A DNA stretch of 64,000 nt from Polycladomyces zharkentensis. GTDB taxonomy: Bacteria > Bacillota > Bacilli > Thermoactinomycetales > JIR-001. This document shows positions 43,152 through 55,274 of this stretch, piece after piece. Where the stretch lies: contig NZ_JAFHAP010000017.1 of the NCBI RefSeq assembly GCF_016938855.1, positions 765-64,764 on the forward strand. Direction: 5' to 3'. The position numbers and the translations under genes were made by a program. The notes beneath the pieces are model-generated. The model was not told the origin of the DNA. It made no database searches and saw only the letters and a list, made by a program, of their open reading frames with translations. How positions within the stretch are numbered: the stretch's first letter is position 1; each line of letters opens with the position of its first letter.

Positions 43152-43952
43152 TTGCGCTTGGTTTATGATGAGAAAATCATTCGATTTTCCGAACAACTGG
43201 CGGAGGCGGAGAGACGGTGCCAAGGCGTTCCGCCTCTCACCGATCAGGATCCTGAGTTGACAGTGGAGCAGGCGTATCAGGTTCAATTGTGCACCGTCCG
43301 GCGAAAATTGCAGGCGGGCAGTCGGATCACGGGCAAGAAGATTGGCTTGACCTCCCTGGCGATGCAACAATTGCTGGGGGTGGATCAACCGGATTACGGA
43401 CATTTGTTGGATTCCATGGTGATCGAAAATCATGGTCTCATTTCATGGAGTCAAGTGTTGCAGCCGAGAGTGGAAGCTGAAATCGCTTTCGTTCTGAAAA
43501 GAGATTTACAAGGGCCGCGAGTCACCGTCATGGATGTGCTGCAAGCAACGGAATATGTCGTACCTGCCTTGGAAATCGTCGATAGCCGTATTCTTGACTG
43601 GAAGATCAAATTGCAGGATACGATTGCGGATAATGCCTCCTCCGGGCTTTATGTTCTGGGTGGAAAACCGCTGGCGGTGGACGAACTGGATCTCGCACAG
43701 GTGGGGATGGTTCTCTACAAAAATGGCGAGATGATGAACACGGGGGTGGGAGCGGCTGCCTTGGGTCACCCTGCTGCCTGTGTCGCATGGTTGGCCAACA
43801 AGCTGTATGAATTTGACATTTCCTTGAAGGCGGGGGAAGTGATTCTTTCCGGTGCGCTGTCTGCCGCCGTGCATGCGGAACCGGGAGATCATTTCCGGGC
43901 GCGATTTGCCCATTTGGGTGAAGTCGGCGTTCGGTTTGACGGTGAAGGATAA
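43152..43952 (+). CDS. praE: 2-oxopent-4-enoate (2-hydroxypenta-2,4-dienoate) hydratase
   Basis: 266 residues of the fumarylacetoacetase-like hydratase/decarboxylase fold. [39 protein letters not shown] (metal Glu residues) and [14 protein letters not shown] are signatures shared with MhpD/DmpE. It adds water to give 4-hydroxy-2-oxovalerate. TTG 43152 follows GGAGGGG. It differs from the paralogous decarboxylase encoded at 46141; assignment as hydratase rests on its place between praB and praG, as in the known cluster. Confidence 0.83.
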   Translation: MRLVYDEKIIRFSEQLAEAERRCQGVPPLTDQDPELTVEQAYQVQLCTVRRKLQAGSRITGKKIGLTSLAMQQLLGVDQPDYGHLLDSMVIENHGLISWSQVLQPRVEAEIAFVLKRDLQGPRVTVMDVLQATEYVVPALEIVDSRILDWKIKLQDTIADNASSGLYVLGGKPLAVDELDLAQVGMVLYKNGEMMNTGVGAAALGHPAACVAWLANKLYEFDISLKAGEVILSGALSAAVHAEPGDHFRARFAHLGEVGVRFDGEG

Positions 43953-43982
43953 GTCAAGTCCGACAGGAGGGGAGTGTGAACC

Positions 43983-44867
43983 ATGTCCAAGATCAAAGCA
44001 GCCATTCTTGGATCGGGAAACATCGGTACCGATTTGATGATGAAACTGGAACGTTCCGAGGTGTTGGAGTTGACCGCGATGATCGGGATTGACCCGGAGT
44101 CGGATGGGTTGCGACTGGCGAGAGAACATGGGTATGAAGTGATTGATACGGGAATTGAAGGGTTCCTTGCCCATCCGGATCTGGCCGACATTGTTTTTGA
44201 TGCAACATCGGCCAAGGCACATATTCGACATGCCCAACGGTTGAAAGAAGCGGGGAAAATGGTCCTCGATCTGACGCCCGCTGCAGTGGGCGCATTGGTT
44301 GTGCCTCCGGTCAACTTGGGGGAACATCTGGAGGAAAGCAACGTCAACCTGATTACATGCGGCGGACAGGCGACCATCCCGATCGTTAATGCCATTCACC
44401 GAGTCAGTCCGGTTCAGTACGCCGAAATCGTGGCAACGATCTCCAGTCGCAGTGCCGGACCGGGAACAAGGGCCAATATCGATGAATTTACGCAAACGAC
44501 GGCCCGCGGTCTTGAAGTGATCGGAGGTGCCCGAAAAGGAAAGGCGATTATCATTTTGAACCCGGCGGAACCGCCGATTTTGATGCGGAACACCGTATAC
44601 GCCCTGGTCGAAGAGGATGGTTTCGACGAAGCGGCGATTGCACGATCGATCCAAGAGATGGTAGCGGCGGTGCAGTCGTATGTCCCCGGGTACCGTTTAC
44701 GTACCGAACCGATATTTGACGGAAATCAAGTGACTGTATTCCTGGAAGTGGAGGGGGCGGGCGATTATTTGCCGAAATACTCGGGAAATCTCGACATCAT
44801 GACGGCCGCCGCTGTGAAAGTGGCAGAAGAATTTGCCAAACACCGGTTGAAAAAACAAGCTGTGTAG
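43983..44867 (+). CDS. praG: acetaldehyde dehydrogenase (acylating)
   Basis: 294 residues, DmpF/MhpF family. [17 protein letters not shown] binds NAD, the catalytic Cys lies in [14 protein letters not shown], and [20 protein letters not shown] is a family block. It turns acetaldehyde to acetyl-CoA and forms a channelling complex with the aldolase PraF encoded next, 11 bp away. ATG 43983 follows GACAGGAGGGG. Confidence 0.92.
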   Translation: MSKIKAAILGSGNIGTDLMMKLERSEVLELTAMIGIDPESDGLRLAREHGYEVIDTGIEGFLAHPDLADIVFDATSAKAHIRHAQRLKEAGKMVLDLTPAAVGALVVPPVNLGEHLEESNVNLITCGGQATIPIVNAIHRVSPVQYAEIVATISSRSAGPGTRANIDEFTQTTARGLEVIGGARKGKAIIILNPAEPPILMRNTVYALVEEDGFDEAAIARSIQEMVAAVQSYVPGYRLRTEPIFDGNQVTVFLEVEGAGDYLPKYSGNLDIMTAAAVKVAEEFAKHRLKKQAV

Positions 44868-44878
44868 GGGGGAATCCC

Positions 44879-45907
44879 ATGACTCAACAGCGTGACATCC
44901 ATATCACGGAAGTGGCTTTACGGGACGGAAGCCATGCCATTGCTCACCAATATACGGTCGAACAGGTAACGAGGATAGCAAAAGCCTTGGATCAAGCCAA
45001 TGTGCCTTACATCGAGGTCTCTCACGGAGACGGGCTGGGGGGTTCATCCTTACAGTATGGGCTTTCCCGGACAAACGAACTGGAACTGATTGAAGCGGCG
45101 GTATCCGTTTGCAAACAGGCGAAAGTGGCAGTGTTGTTGCTGCCTGGGATCGGTACGATGAAAGAATTGAAACAGGCTGCCCGGATTGGAGCCAAAATGG
45201 CCAGAATCGCGACACATGTAACGGAAGCGGATGTGTCAGCGCAACATATCGCTTTGGCGAAGGAACTGGGACTGGAAACCGTTGGTTTTCTCATGATGGC
45301 CCATATGGCTCCGGTTGAGAAACTGGTAGAACAGGCCAAGTTGATGGAAAGTTACGGAGCGGATACTGTTTATGTCGTAGACTCTGCAGGCGCCCTGCTT
45401 CCGCAGGAAGTACGGGAGAGGATTCGTGCTCTCCGACAAAGTGTAAGCGCAAACATCGGGTTCCATGGTCATAACAATTTATCGCTGGCGATGGCCAATA
45501 CACTGGCTGCGATTGAAGAAGGGGCTACCCGGATTGACGGCAGTGTTCGTTGTTTGGGAGCGGGTGCCGGAAATACGCAGACAGAGGTATTGGTTGCTGT
45601 TTTGGATCGGATGGGAATTGAAACAGGGATTGATCTCTACAAAATGATGGACCTGGCAGAAGAAATGGTCGCACCGATTCTGCAAGCACCGCAGGAGATT
45701 ACAAGAGACAGTTTGGTATTGGGATACGCCGGAGTCTATTCCAGTTTTCTGCTGCATGCCAGACGGGCTGCCAAGAAATTCGGAATCGATTCCCGGGATA
45801 TTCTGGTTGAACTCGGCAAGCGAAAAGTAGTGGGCGGGCAGGAAGACATGATCGTGGACGTGGCAGCGGAAATTGCAAAGAAAAAACTCAAATCCGTGGC
45901 GCACTAG
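44879..45907 (+). CDS. praF: 4-hydroxy-2-oxovalerate aldolase
   Basis: 342 residues, DmpG/MhpE family. [22 protein letters not shown] starts the TIM barrel (catalytic Arg-Asp). [44 protein letters not shown] (metal His-x-His) and [20 protein letters not shown] follow. It splits 4-hydroxy-2-oxovalerate into pyruvate and acetaldehyde. ATG 44879 follows GGGGGGAA. Confidence 0.93.
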   Translation: MTQQRDIHITEVALRDGSHAIAHQYTVEQVTRIAKALDQANVPYIEVSHGDGLGGSSLQYGLSRTNELELIEAAVSVCKQAKVAVLLLPGIGTMKELKQAARIGAKMARIATHVTEADVSAQHIALAKELGLETVGFLMMAHMAPVEKLVEQAKLMESYGADTVYVVDSAGALLPQEVRERIRALRQSVSANIGFHGHNNLSLAMANTLAAIEEGATRIDGSVRCLGAGAGNTQTEVLVAVLDRMGIETGIDLYKMMDLAEEMVAPILQAPQEITRDSLVLGYAGVYSSFLLHARRAAKKFGIDSRDILVELGKRKVVGGQEDMIVDVAAEIAKKKLKSVAH

Positions 45908-45989
45908 GGCGTGAGCAATTGTGTTCCCGGATGAGCGACTTACCAGGTCCGACCGGGCGAAGCCCCGGAGAGCGCAGGGGTGCAAATCG

Positions 45990-46025
45990 CGGGCAACTTT
46001 CTCTAAGCGAAACGCACTTTGCCCG
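45990..46025. repeat. intergenic hairpin repeat, copy 2
   Basis: CGGGCAA (45990-45996) pairs with TTGCCCG (46019-46025). The flanks GGGCAACTTTCTC and CTTTGCCCGCGTC match the copy at 3284. It lies inside a 233-bp gap that splits the otherwise tight pra operon between praF and praD, with further GC-rich stems on both sides. Confidence 0.5.
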
Positions 46026-46140
46026 CGTCCGGCGTTCGGGTCTGAAGCGCCATGACCGGCTTCCTTGAGGGCGCAGGTGGAGCGAACCGGGAAAGCAATT
46101 GGACGGCATTCACCAGCCACACTTTGAAGGAGGATTCACA

Positions 46141-46926
46141 GTGGATGGGGTCAATTTCCGATCGATCGCCGAATTCTTGCACCATGCTGAAATGGAAAGG
46201 CGCGAAGTGGTTCGGATTACGGCTGATTATCCGGATCTCTCCGTGGAAGACGCCTATCAAGTGCAGAAAGAATTGGTTGCTATCAAACGCCAACAAGGGC
46301 ATCGCATCATCGGGCCGAAAATGGGTTTAACCAGTCAGGCGAAAATGAAGCAGATGAACGTGGACGAACCGATTTACGGCTATATCTTTGACTATATGCT
46401 GGTGCCTGATGGTGGTACCGTCAAGATGCAAGAGTTGATCCATCCCAAAGTGGAGGCGGAAATCGCCTTTATCTTGGGACGGGATCTGGAAGGACCGGGC
46501 ATGACGGGCGCCCAAGTGCTGGCTGCTACCGAGTATGTGATGCCTGCGCTTGAAATTATCGACAGTCGTTACGAGAACTTCCGGTTTACGTTACCTGATG
46601 TGATAGCGGATAACGCTTCTTCCTCAAGAGTGGTTTTTGGTTCCCGTCTGACACGGCCTCACCACTTGGAACTGGATTTGGTCGGTGTGACATTGTCCAT
46701 CAATGGAGAAATCAAAGATCTGGCGGCGAGTGCCGCAGTTGTCGGACATCCGGCCAACTCGGTCGCCATGCTGGCCAACATGTTGGCCAGGAAGGGCGAA
46801 AAATTGAAAGCAGGGGATATCATCCTGACCGGAGGCGTGACGGGCGCCGTGATGTTGGCTGTGGGGGATACGGTTTCAGCCAAATTCGACGGGTTGGGCG
46901 AAGTCGGTTTTCAAGTGACGGAATAA
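46141..46926 (+). CDS. praD: 2-oxo-3-hexenedioate (4-oxalocrotonate) decarboxylase
   Basis: About 261 residues, same fold as PraE. GPKMGLTSQAKMKQMNVDEPIYGYIFDYMLV, HPKVEAEIAFILGRDL and ALEIIDSRYENFRF are typical of XylI/DmpH/NahK. It decarboxylates 4-oxalocrotonate in its keto form and works in a complex with the hydratase. I chose GTG 46141, 8 bp after AAGGAGG; the ATG at 46099 has no ribosome binding site. Confidence 0.85.
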   Translation: MDGVNFRSIAEFLHHAEMERREVVRITADYPDLSVEDAYQVQKELVAIKRQQGHRIIGPKMGLTSQAKMKQMNVDEPIYGYIFDYMLVPDGGTVKMQELIHPKVEAEIAFILGRDLEGPGMTGAQVLAATEYVMPALEIIDSRYENFRFTLPDVIADNASSSRVVFGSRLTRPHHLELDLVGVTLSINGEIKDLAASAAVVGHPANSVAMLANMLARKGEKLKAGDIILTGGVTGAVMLAVGDTVSAKFDGLGEVGFQVTE

Positions 46927-46949
46927 AAACTGTGTGAACGGAGGTTACC

Positions 46950-47141
46950 ATGCCGATTGTCAATATCCAGATTTTACAGGGAAGACCCGAAGAGAAGGTG
47001 AAAGCACTGATCCGAAACGTGACGGAAACGATCTGTACGACGCTGGAGGTTCCGAAAGAATCGGTACGGGTCATTGTAACCGAGATACCCAAAACGCACT
47101 GGGGCATCGGGGGAACACCTGTGTCCGATCAACAGAATTGA
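46950..47141 (+). CDS. praC: 4-oxalocrotonate tautomerase
   Basis: 63 residues including Met. The catalytic Pro1 follows the initiator in MPIVNIQILQGRPEEKVKALIRNVTETI, and the SVRVIVTEIPKTHWGIGG core carries the active-site Arg and aromatic residue. It isomerises 4-oxalocrotonate between enol and keto forms for PraD. ATG 46950 follows ACGGAGG. Confidence 0.93.
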   Translation: MPIVNIQILQGRPEEKVKALIRNVTETICTTLEVPKESVRVIVTEIPKTHWGIGGTPVSDQQN

Positions 47142-47173
47142 TAACAAAATAATAGATTGGGGAGGAGCTGAAC

Positions 47174-49232
<2,059 letters not shown>

Positions 49233-49276
49233 TGAGATTCACAAACAGCGTGAACAATGAGAAGGAGGAAGCGGGC

Positions 49277-50734
49277 GTGAAATATTCAAAATGGAACAAA
49301 CTTTTCATTAACGGTGTGTGGAGGGAGGGGTCCAGCCGTCAGCGTTATATCAATCAAAATCCGTATCATGGTGATGCTCTTGCGGAGATCAAATTGGCAA
49401 ACCGCCATGACATAGACGAAGCGTATGAGTCGGCACGTCGTATGCAAAAAGAATGGGAACAAACGCCCGCACCCGAGAAAGCGAGCGTGATAGAAAAAGC
49501 GGTTGCCATCATCCAACGTCGGAGAGAAGAACTTGTTCAGCTTCTCATCGAGGAAGCCGGCAGCACGCATTCGAAAGCGAATGTGGAACTGGATATTGCC
49601 ACCGCATTCATGCGCGAAGCGGCCACGTATCCATTTCGCATGCATGGGGAAATGGTTCCCTCCGTCATTCCGGGTAAAGAAAACCGACTATATCGGTCAC
49701 CGGTGGGTGTAGTAGGCGTGATTGCGCCTTGGAATTTTCCGCTGCATTTGGCGATGCGCTCGATCGTTTCCGCCGTTGCTACAGGGAACGGCGTCGTGTT
49801 GAAGCCTGATTTGCAAACGTTTATCTCAGGCGGATTGGTCATCGCGGACATTTTTGAAGAGGCCGGGCTTCCAAAAGGGCTCTTCAATGTAGTGGTAGCG
49901 GATCTGGGTGAAATTGGTGATTATTTTGTGGAACATCCCATTCCGGGAATGATTTCTTTTACGGGTTCTACAGTTGCAGGTCGGCATATTGCATCTGTTG
50001 CGGGTCAGCATCTGAAAAAAACAGCGCTGGAATTGGGAGGGAATAATGCGTTCATTGTGCTGGATGACGCGGATGTGAAACAAGCGGTGTCAGCGGCCGT
50101 ATTTGGGAAATTCATGCATCAAGGGCAGATTTGTATGGCGGTCAATCGGTTGATCGTTGACCGTAAAAAGTATGTGGAGTTTATCGATGTCTTCAAGGAA
50201 AAAGTATTGCAACTGAAAGCGGGAGATCCGGCTGATCCCGAAACGGTGATCGGTCCGCTCATCAATCGCAATCAGGTCAACAAAATTCTGGGGTTGATCG
50301 AAAAGAGCGTCTCACAAGGAGCACGCGTCGTTTTGGAAGGGGAAGTAAGAGGGAACTTGATGAGTCCGTTCATTTTGGCAGATGTAACAAATGATATGCC
50401 GATTGCCCAGTCGGAAATATTCGGTCCCGTGGCTGTCATCATCCCGGTTGAAAACGAAGAGGAGGCAATCCGGATCGCCAATGATTCTCCATACGGGTTG
50501 AGCGGATCCGTTTTCTCCGGTTCCTGGGAGAGGGGTTTGCAAGTCGCTCAGAAGATCCGCACGGGAATGATCCATGTCAATGATCAAAGCATTAATGACG
50601 AGCCTCATATTCCTTTTGGCGGGGAGAAAGGGTCCGGTCTGGGACGATTGAATGGCAAGTGGTCATTGGAAGAATTTACGACGATCAAATGGATCTCCAT
50701 TCAGCATCAGCCTCGTTCCTATCCTTTCTCATAA
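49277..50734 (+). CDS. aldehyde dehydrogenase, probably aromatic aldehyde
   Basis: About 485 residues. APWNFPLHLAMRSIVSAVATGNGVVLKPD and SFTGSTVAGRHIA bind NAD; catalytic Glu lies in LELGGNNAF and Cys in QGQICMAVNR. The overall pattern resembles benzaldehyde and vanillin dehydrogenases. GTG 49277 follows AAGGAGG, giving a 44-bp gap to pobA; ATG 49229 would overlap it. In context it would oxidise 4-hydroxybenzaldehyde or vanillin to the acid consumed by PobA. Confidence 0.8.
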   Translation: MKYSKWNKLFINGVWREGSSRQRYINQNPYHGDALAEIKLANRHDIDEAYESARRMQKEWEQTPAPEKASVIEKAVAIIQRRREELVQLLIEEAGSTHSKANVELDIATAFMREAATYPFRMHGEMVPSVIPGKENRLYRSPVGVVGVIAPWNFPLHLAMRSIVSAVATGNGVVLKPDLQTFISGGLVIADIFEEAGLPKGLFNVVVADLGEIGDYFVEHPIPGMISFTGSTVAGRHIASVAGQHLKKTALELGGNNAFIVLDDADVKQAVSAAVFGKFMHQGQICMAVNRLIVDRKKYVEFIDVFKEKVLQLKAGDPADPETVIGPLINRNQVNKILGLIEKSVSQGARVVLEGEVRGNLMSPFILADVTNDMPIAQSEIFGPVAVIIPVENEEEAIRIANDSPYGLSGSVFSGSWERGLQVAQKIRTGMIHVNDQSINDEPHIPFGGEKGSGLGRLNGKWSLEEFTTIKWISIQHQPRSYPFS

Positions 50735-50778
50735 GGAATCCGTTTGTTTTACTTACCATCTGGATCGGAGGGATGACG

Positions 50779-52584
50779 GTGACACCATTCACTTCCGGGA
50801 ATCCATCCACGGCTGTGACGGGGTCGCGGGGGACAAATGTCCGGTCGACTCCTCACAAGTACACAACGGCCACTGCCCTGATGGAGGCGTTGCAAGAGGC
50901 GGGTGTTTCTTACATTTTTGCGAACCTGGGAAGCGATCATCCGGCTTTGATTGAAAGCTGGGCGCAAGCAAAAGTACAAAACAGGCTTTTCCCACAAATT
51001 GTGATTTGTCCTCATGAGATGGTGGCGTTGAGCGCCGCTCACGGTTATGCCCAAGTCAGCGGCAAGCCGCAAGCCGTTTTTGTGCATGTCGAATGCGGGA
51101 CACAAAATTTGGGCGGGTCGATCCATAATGCAGCAAAAGGAAGGGTTCCCGTTCTGATTTTCGCAGGCGCTTCACCGGTTACACAGGAAGGGGAACTCAC
51201 AGGAAGTCGAAATGAATTCATTCATTGGATTCAAGATGTTTTTGACCAACGCGGAATTGTGAGACAATACATGAAATACGAGAATGAAATCCGAACAGGG
51301 AAAAATGTAAAGCAACTGGTTTATCGAGCACTGCAAATTGCGGAGAGTGAACCGAAAGGCCCGGTTTATTTAATGGCTCCCCGTGAAGTATTGGAAGAAG
51401 AGATCGAACCGATCGCCATTGAGAAGAAGGGATGGGGGCCGCTGGTGCCCGGTGCCGTTCCTCCGCAACTGGTTGCGGAACTGGCTGAAAACCTGCTTCG
51501 AGCCAAAAAACCGTTAATCGTGACCTCTTACCTCGGCAGAAACACGGAAGCTGTCGCTGAGCTGATCAAATTGAGTGAGAAACTGGCGATTCCCGTATTG
51601 GAATCCGTTCCGAATTATGTGAACTTCCCGGCTGATCATCCGCTGCATGTCGGATATCAGTGGAATGCGCCGGTCCAAAACAAAATTTTGGGAGAAGCCG
51701 ATTTCGTTTTGGTGATCGACAGTGATGTACCGTGGATTCCGCTGAAAAATCAACCGAGGAAAGATGGCACCATTTATTATATCGATATGGATCCTTTAAA
51801 AGAAAACATCCCGCTGTGGTACATTCCCTCCGATCGTTTCATTCAAGCGGATTCACTGGTAGCGTTGCAGCAGCTCAACTCCTATTTGGACAGTGTCGAG
51901 ATTGATCAGGATACGGTCACCAAACGTTATCTGGAATTTTCGAATATTCATGCTGATCAAAGAGCAGAGTGGAAGCGCCAAGAACAATGGAAGGAAGCAG
52001 ATATCATTACTCCACAGTTTCTGACAGCGTGTGTACGCGAGGCGATTGATGACGATACGATCGTGCTCTCGGAAACGATTACCAACTATGAAACCGTCTC
52101 GAAGCATTTGGCACGAAACAAACCCGGAACCCTCTTTGGCAGCGGAGCCAGTTCCCTGGGGTGGCACGGAGGTGCGGCGATCGGTGCAAAACTGGCTGCA
52201 CCGGATCGGACGGTCGTGTGCCTGACCGGTGACGGATCTTATATTTTCAGTAATCCCACCGCCGTTCACTGGGTCGCTCGAAAATACAACACGCCATTTC
52301 TGACCATTATTTACAATAACCGAGGGTGGGGGGCGCCGAAAATGTCAACGCTTGGCGTGCATCCTCACGGGATTGCCAGTCAGACTGATCAATTCTGGGT
52401 CAATTTCGACCCATCGGCGGAGCTGGCGAAGGTAGCCGAAGCGGCCGGCGGTGCCTATGCAAGAACGGTACAAAAGCCGGATGAACTGATGGAAGCGATT
52501 GAAAGCGCTTTGCGAATCGTGAAAGAAGGGAGATCGGCTGTACTCGATGTCCGTCTGCCACAGGTTTCAAAACAGCAATTTTAA
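50779..52584 (+). CDS. ThDP-dependent enzyme, benzoylformate-decarboxylase/acetolactate-synthase-like
   Basis: About 601 residues with the three-domain ThDP layout. The N-terminal domain has the conserved Glu in CPHEMVALSAAHGYAQVSG; a central domain of ELAENLLRAKKPLIVTSYLGR type follows; and the C-terminal ThDP motif runs from GDGSYIF to IIYNNRGW. Such enzymes decarboxylate 2-oxoacids or join them. Lying after an aryl-aldehyde-type dehydrogenase and pobA, decarboxylation of 4-hydroxybenzoylformate to 4-hydroxybenzaldehyde is the natural guess, but carboligation or 2-hydroxyacyl-CoA lyase activity is not excluded. GTG 50779 is 6 bp from GGAGGG; ATG 50773 would touch that site. Confidence 0.7.
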   Translation: MTPFTSGNPSTAVTGSRGTNVRSTPHKYTTATALMEALQEAGVSYIFANLGSDHPALIESWAQAKVQNRLFPQIVICPHEMVALSAAHGYAQVSGKPQAVFVHVECGTQNLGGSIHNAAKGRVPVLIFAGASPVTQEGELTGSRNEFIHWIQDVFDQRGIVRQYMKYENEIRTGKNVKQLVYRALQIAESEPKGPVYLMAPREVLEEEIEPIAIEKKGWGPLVPGAVPPQLVAELAENLLRAKKPLIVTSYLGRNTEAVAELIKLSEKLAIPVLESVPNYVNFPADHPLHVGYQWNAPVQNKILGEADFVLVIDSDVPWIPLKNQPRKDGTIYYIDMDPLKENIPLWYIPSDRFIQADSLVALQQLNSYLDSVEIDQDTVTKRYLEFSNIHADQRAEWKRQEQWKEADIITPQFLTACVREAIDDDTIVLSETITNYETVSKHLARNKPGTLFGSGASSLGWHGGAAIGAKLAAPDRTVVCLTGDGSYIFSNPTAVHWVARKYNTPFLTIIYNNRGWGAPKMSTLGVHPHGIASQTDQFWVNFDPSAELAKVAEAAGGAYARTVQKPDELMEAIESALRIVKEGRSAVLDVRLPQVSKQQF

Positions 52585-52652
52585 AATAATTTTGAAGAAT
52601 ATACCGGAAAACAGGGAACTTGGATCATCATCCATTTTCAGGAGGTGCTAAA

Positions 52653-54098
52653 ATGCAAACGAACGTGAAAGGGTGGAAACATTATCACACGGTTTGGCTT
52701 TTGTTACTGTTGGGTTGGACGGTCAGTGCCGCTGACCGGGCTGTTACGGGTCCGATCGTCACCTGGATGATTGAAAACAAGGTCTCCTTTTTGATGGCGG
52801 CTGAGCATCCTCATGCCTTGGGTGGATTGGTGGGGAGCCTCTTTTTCACCGGATATATGCTCACGCAATTTCCTGGCGGATACTACGGGGATCGATTTGG
52901 ACATCGAAGAATCATTACGATCAGCTTGTTTGTGGCAGCCATCACCACGGTTGTAAGCGGTTTCATGTCCTCGCTGATCGGATTTGTCGCGTTGCGTGTT
53001 CTTACGGGGCTGGGTGAAGGAGTATACTACGCAAATGACCGAACCTTGATCACGGAGGTGACCCCTTTCGAAAAACGCAGTCTCGGGATGGGAGTCGTGA
53101 TCACAGGGCTGGCGCTCGGAGTGACATTCGCTTTATTGTTGCCTCCCTATCTGATTCGATGGGGGAACTCGCTGTTGGGTGACGGACAAGGGTGGAGAAT
53201 GGTGTTTTTCGCTTTTGGCATCGTCACATTGATTGTCGCCGTTGTCGTTTCAGCTTGCTTGAAAAACAAATCCGATCAGGCATCTTATCGAGACGCACTG
53301 ATCGGTTTGGGAAAGTACAACATTCTTTTCTTTCTGGCGATTTTGGGGGTATTTTTCATTGCGGATCAGGCTGGTTTGCCTTCCTGGGGAGTGGCGGTGA
53401 TTGAACTTGTCTTATGCTTTATGCTGGTCGGGTTTGCTTATATCAAAAAGGGAACGGAACTGTCCAAGGTGTTGCGGGATCGAAGCCTCGTGATCATGTA
53501 TATCGGCCATATCGCCATTCTTTGGAACCTTTGGTTTTTCAGTTTCTGGTCGGTATCCATCATTTCGGAAGCGGCAAACACTTCATTTTTGCAGGCGGCA
53601 CTGACCGCCACCTTTAACGGTGTGGCAGGCATCATCGGATTTCCTGCCGGCGGTTGGCTGGCAGACTATGCCCTTCGGAAAAACTGGGGGCGGAAGGTTG
53701 TTCTAGTCTGGTTTATCCTGTTGCAGGGAATTACTACGTTGATTTTCGGTATCTATCTTATCAATGGAGGCAAATCCGCTTTCGTAATGGGAACGTTGAT
53801 ATTCGTTGCAAGTCTGTTTTTCAACGCAATGCAGCCCATCTATCATGCCATCATCGCCGATCTTTCAGAACCGAACCAGCGTGGAGCGACTTTTGGGATG
53901 GCCAACTTGGTGGGGGAAATCGGTGCTGTTCTTTCTCCCGCTGTCAGTGGCACATTGCGGGATGCGACGAACAGTTGGTCTCCGGCGGTTTTCCTCGACG
54001 CAGCGATCATCCTTTCCTTTTTCGTGTTGGTACTGTTCGTGAAAGAAAGACGTGTTGCGATGGGGCAAAGTATCCATCAAGTGATTGAAAATAGATGA
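52653..54098 (+). CDS. MFS transporter, aromatic acid type
   Basis: 481 residues with 12 predicted helices. SAADRAVTGPIVTWM in helix 1, GYMLTQFPGGYYGDRFGHRRII between helices 2 and 3, and FEKRSLGMGVVITGLALG resemble anion:cation symporters for hexuronates, phthalate and hydroxybenzoates. Last gene of the pra operon; probably imports the operon's substrate. ATG 52653 follows AGGAGGTG. Its last 115 codons are duplicated as a pseudogene at 62481-62832. Confidence 0.82.
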   Translation: MQTNVKGWKHYHTVWLLLLLGWTVSAADRAVTGPIVTWMIENKVSFLMAAEHPHALGGLVGSLFFTGYMLTQFPGGYYGDRFGHRRIITISLFVAAITTVVSGFMSSLIGFVALRVLTGLGEGVYYANDRTLITEVTPFEKRSLGMGVVITGLALGVTFALLLPPYLIRWGNSLLGDGQGWRMVFFAFGIVTLIVAVVVSACLKNKSDQASYRDALIGLGKYNILFFLAILGVFFIADQAGLPSWGVAVIELVLCFMLVGFAYIKKGTELSKVLRDRSLVIMYIGHIAILWNLWFFSFWSVSIISEAANTSFLQAALTATFNGVAGIIGFPAGGWLADYALRKNWGRKVVLVWFILLQGITTLIFGIYLINGGKSAFVMGTLIFVASLFFNAMQPIYHAIIADLSEPNQRGATFGMANLVGEIGAVLSPAVSGTLRDATNSWSPAVFLDAAIILSFFVLVLFVKERRVAMGQSIHQVIENR

Positions 54099-54108
54099 TT
54101 ACCTTTTG

Positions 54109-54138
54109 AGAGCCTTCGCTGACGAAGGCTCTGTTTAC
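54109..54138 (+). terminator. terminator of the pra operon
   Basis: AGAGCCTTCG, CTGA loop, CGAAGGCTCT, then TGTTT. An almost identical copy follows the MFS relic at about 62841-62870. Confidence 0.8.
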
Positions 54139-54221
54139 AGTTTGTTCAACTGTGACTGAGGAATTCTGGCCGCTCATTCGGATGCTGGTAGGTTATTTGT
54201 CTGATTACAGATAATAAACAA

Positions 54222-54360
54222 ATGGTGATCCCCTCATTTGTGTTTCCCGGTTATGACTTTGCGAAAGCAGACGGTGCGATGCCGAAACGGGTCAAAATGA
54301 AAGCCGGCCGGGTGACGAAGGCGGATTTGAGGAGTGCGAAAGGCGCATTACCGGTAACAA
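54222..54360 (+). pseudogene. detached 3' end of a GHL10-type hydrolase gene
   Basis: The frame reads FPGYDFAKADGAMPKRVKMKAGRVTKADLRS, close to the C-terminal PPGYYLVKADGAVPKVVQVKAGRVTEADLQ of the hydrolase at 37175-38668. The rest of the gene is absent. Repeated at 62957. Confidence 0.65.
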
Positions 54361-54396
54361 ATGGGCAAAATTCTTACCATGGGCTCATGATGCATT

Positions 54397-54420
54397 GCAT
54401 CCCTCCGACCGGAGGGATGC
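54397..54420. repeat. hairpin of the CTCC/GGAG family
   Basis: GCATCCCTCC and GGAGGGATGC with a 4-nt loop, followed by TTCATCTTCAAAC as at 39341 and 63132. Confidence 0.55.
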
Positions 54421-54483
54421 CTTACTTCATCTTCAAACGGACTCACAAGCTCGATGGGAGGTTCAAATCATCCCAAAATACTC

Positions 54484-55215
54484 TTACAACCTATCCAATT
54501 CTGCCCATTCAATCCAGTCAACGATCTCGTCTTTCTTTCTCGTTTCGATGGTGCGAGTCGGATGTTCCTTGTCACCGTCTTTGAACACCCGTAGGACGAA
54601 CCGTCCATTGGGATCACAGCCGGGCTCCCACCCCAGACGGATTTCATCATGGTCGTCATTTTCCAACCGTAACAAGTCCCCGGTCAGGCTCGTCCACATC
54701 TCCGGTCGATCGGGAGGGATTTTAATAGGGTCTGTTTCCGTAAAGGTGTTATGTCGAACCGTCCACCCTTGATAAAATTTAATCGGTTGCAACCGAATCG
54801 GAGGAACCAGCAGTTCAATCGAAAACTCACGATCACGAGTGGGCAAAATCCCTTGGCTCACACCCCATGTAATCTTTTCGATGCCATCGAGTACTTCGTT
54901 CAAACTCCTCGTTTCGATGGAAAAGAGCTTTTTGAAGTCCTTGTGGGTCACCAGTTGAAGCTCAAATGCACCGTTCGGATCCCCCTCCGGATACCAGCCA
55001 AGATCCAATCCGAATGTCTCATCATAATGGATATACATTAGATCCTGCATAAAATCGAGCCATGCGTCTTCATCATCAGGGGAAACTTGGCGGGGATCCA
55101 TATCATTGGAAAGAGAAGTAAACTGAATTCGCCACCCCGCATGGATTTTCAAAGGTTGACGATTAAAGATCGGGTATGGCTTGGAGGGAATCCGTTGATA
55201 TTTCAAGAAGCTCAT
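54484..55215 (-). CDS. two-repeat immunity-like protein, paralogue 1
   Basis: 243 residues made of two homologous units of about 115. Unit 1: HAGWRIQFTSLSNDMDP ... DLGWYPEGDPNGAFELQLV ... IETRSLNEVLDGIEKITWG. Unit 2: YQGWTVRHNTFTETDP ... RLGWEPGCDPNGRFVLRVF ... IETRKKDEIVDWIEWAELDRL. No signal peptide. Paralogues lie at 59970-60671 and 63206-63928, and this copy is nearly identical to the latter through a segmental duplication. The surroundings of immunity genes suggest it protects against a contact-dependent toxin; the family itself is not known to me. Confidence 0.65.
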   Translation of the reverse strand: MSFLKYQRIPSKPYPIFNRQPLKIHAGWRIQFTSLSNDMDPRQVSPDDEDAWLDFMQDLMYIHYDETFGLDLGWYPEGDPNGAFELQLVTHKDFKKLFSIETRSLNEVLDGIEKITWGVSQGILPTRDREFSIELLVPPIRLQPIKFYQGWTVRHNTFTETDPIKIPPDRPEMWTSLTGDLLRLENDDHDEIRLGWEPGCDPNGRFVLRVFKDGDKEHPTRTIETRKKDEIVDWIEWAELDRL

Positions 55216-55274
55216 TTTTCACCTCTTCAATTAAAATCGTCATTTCAAATACGCAAAGTCATCTGAAAACGACT

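Noticed and set aside
43506-44654. 382-codon minus-strand frame across praE and praG
   Set aside because: Antisense to two clear genes; composition typical of shadows.
45908-46140. Possible HEARO/IscB-type RNA in the praF-praD gap
   Set aside because: GC-rich stems are present, but the known core could not be matched by eye and no IscB gene is near.
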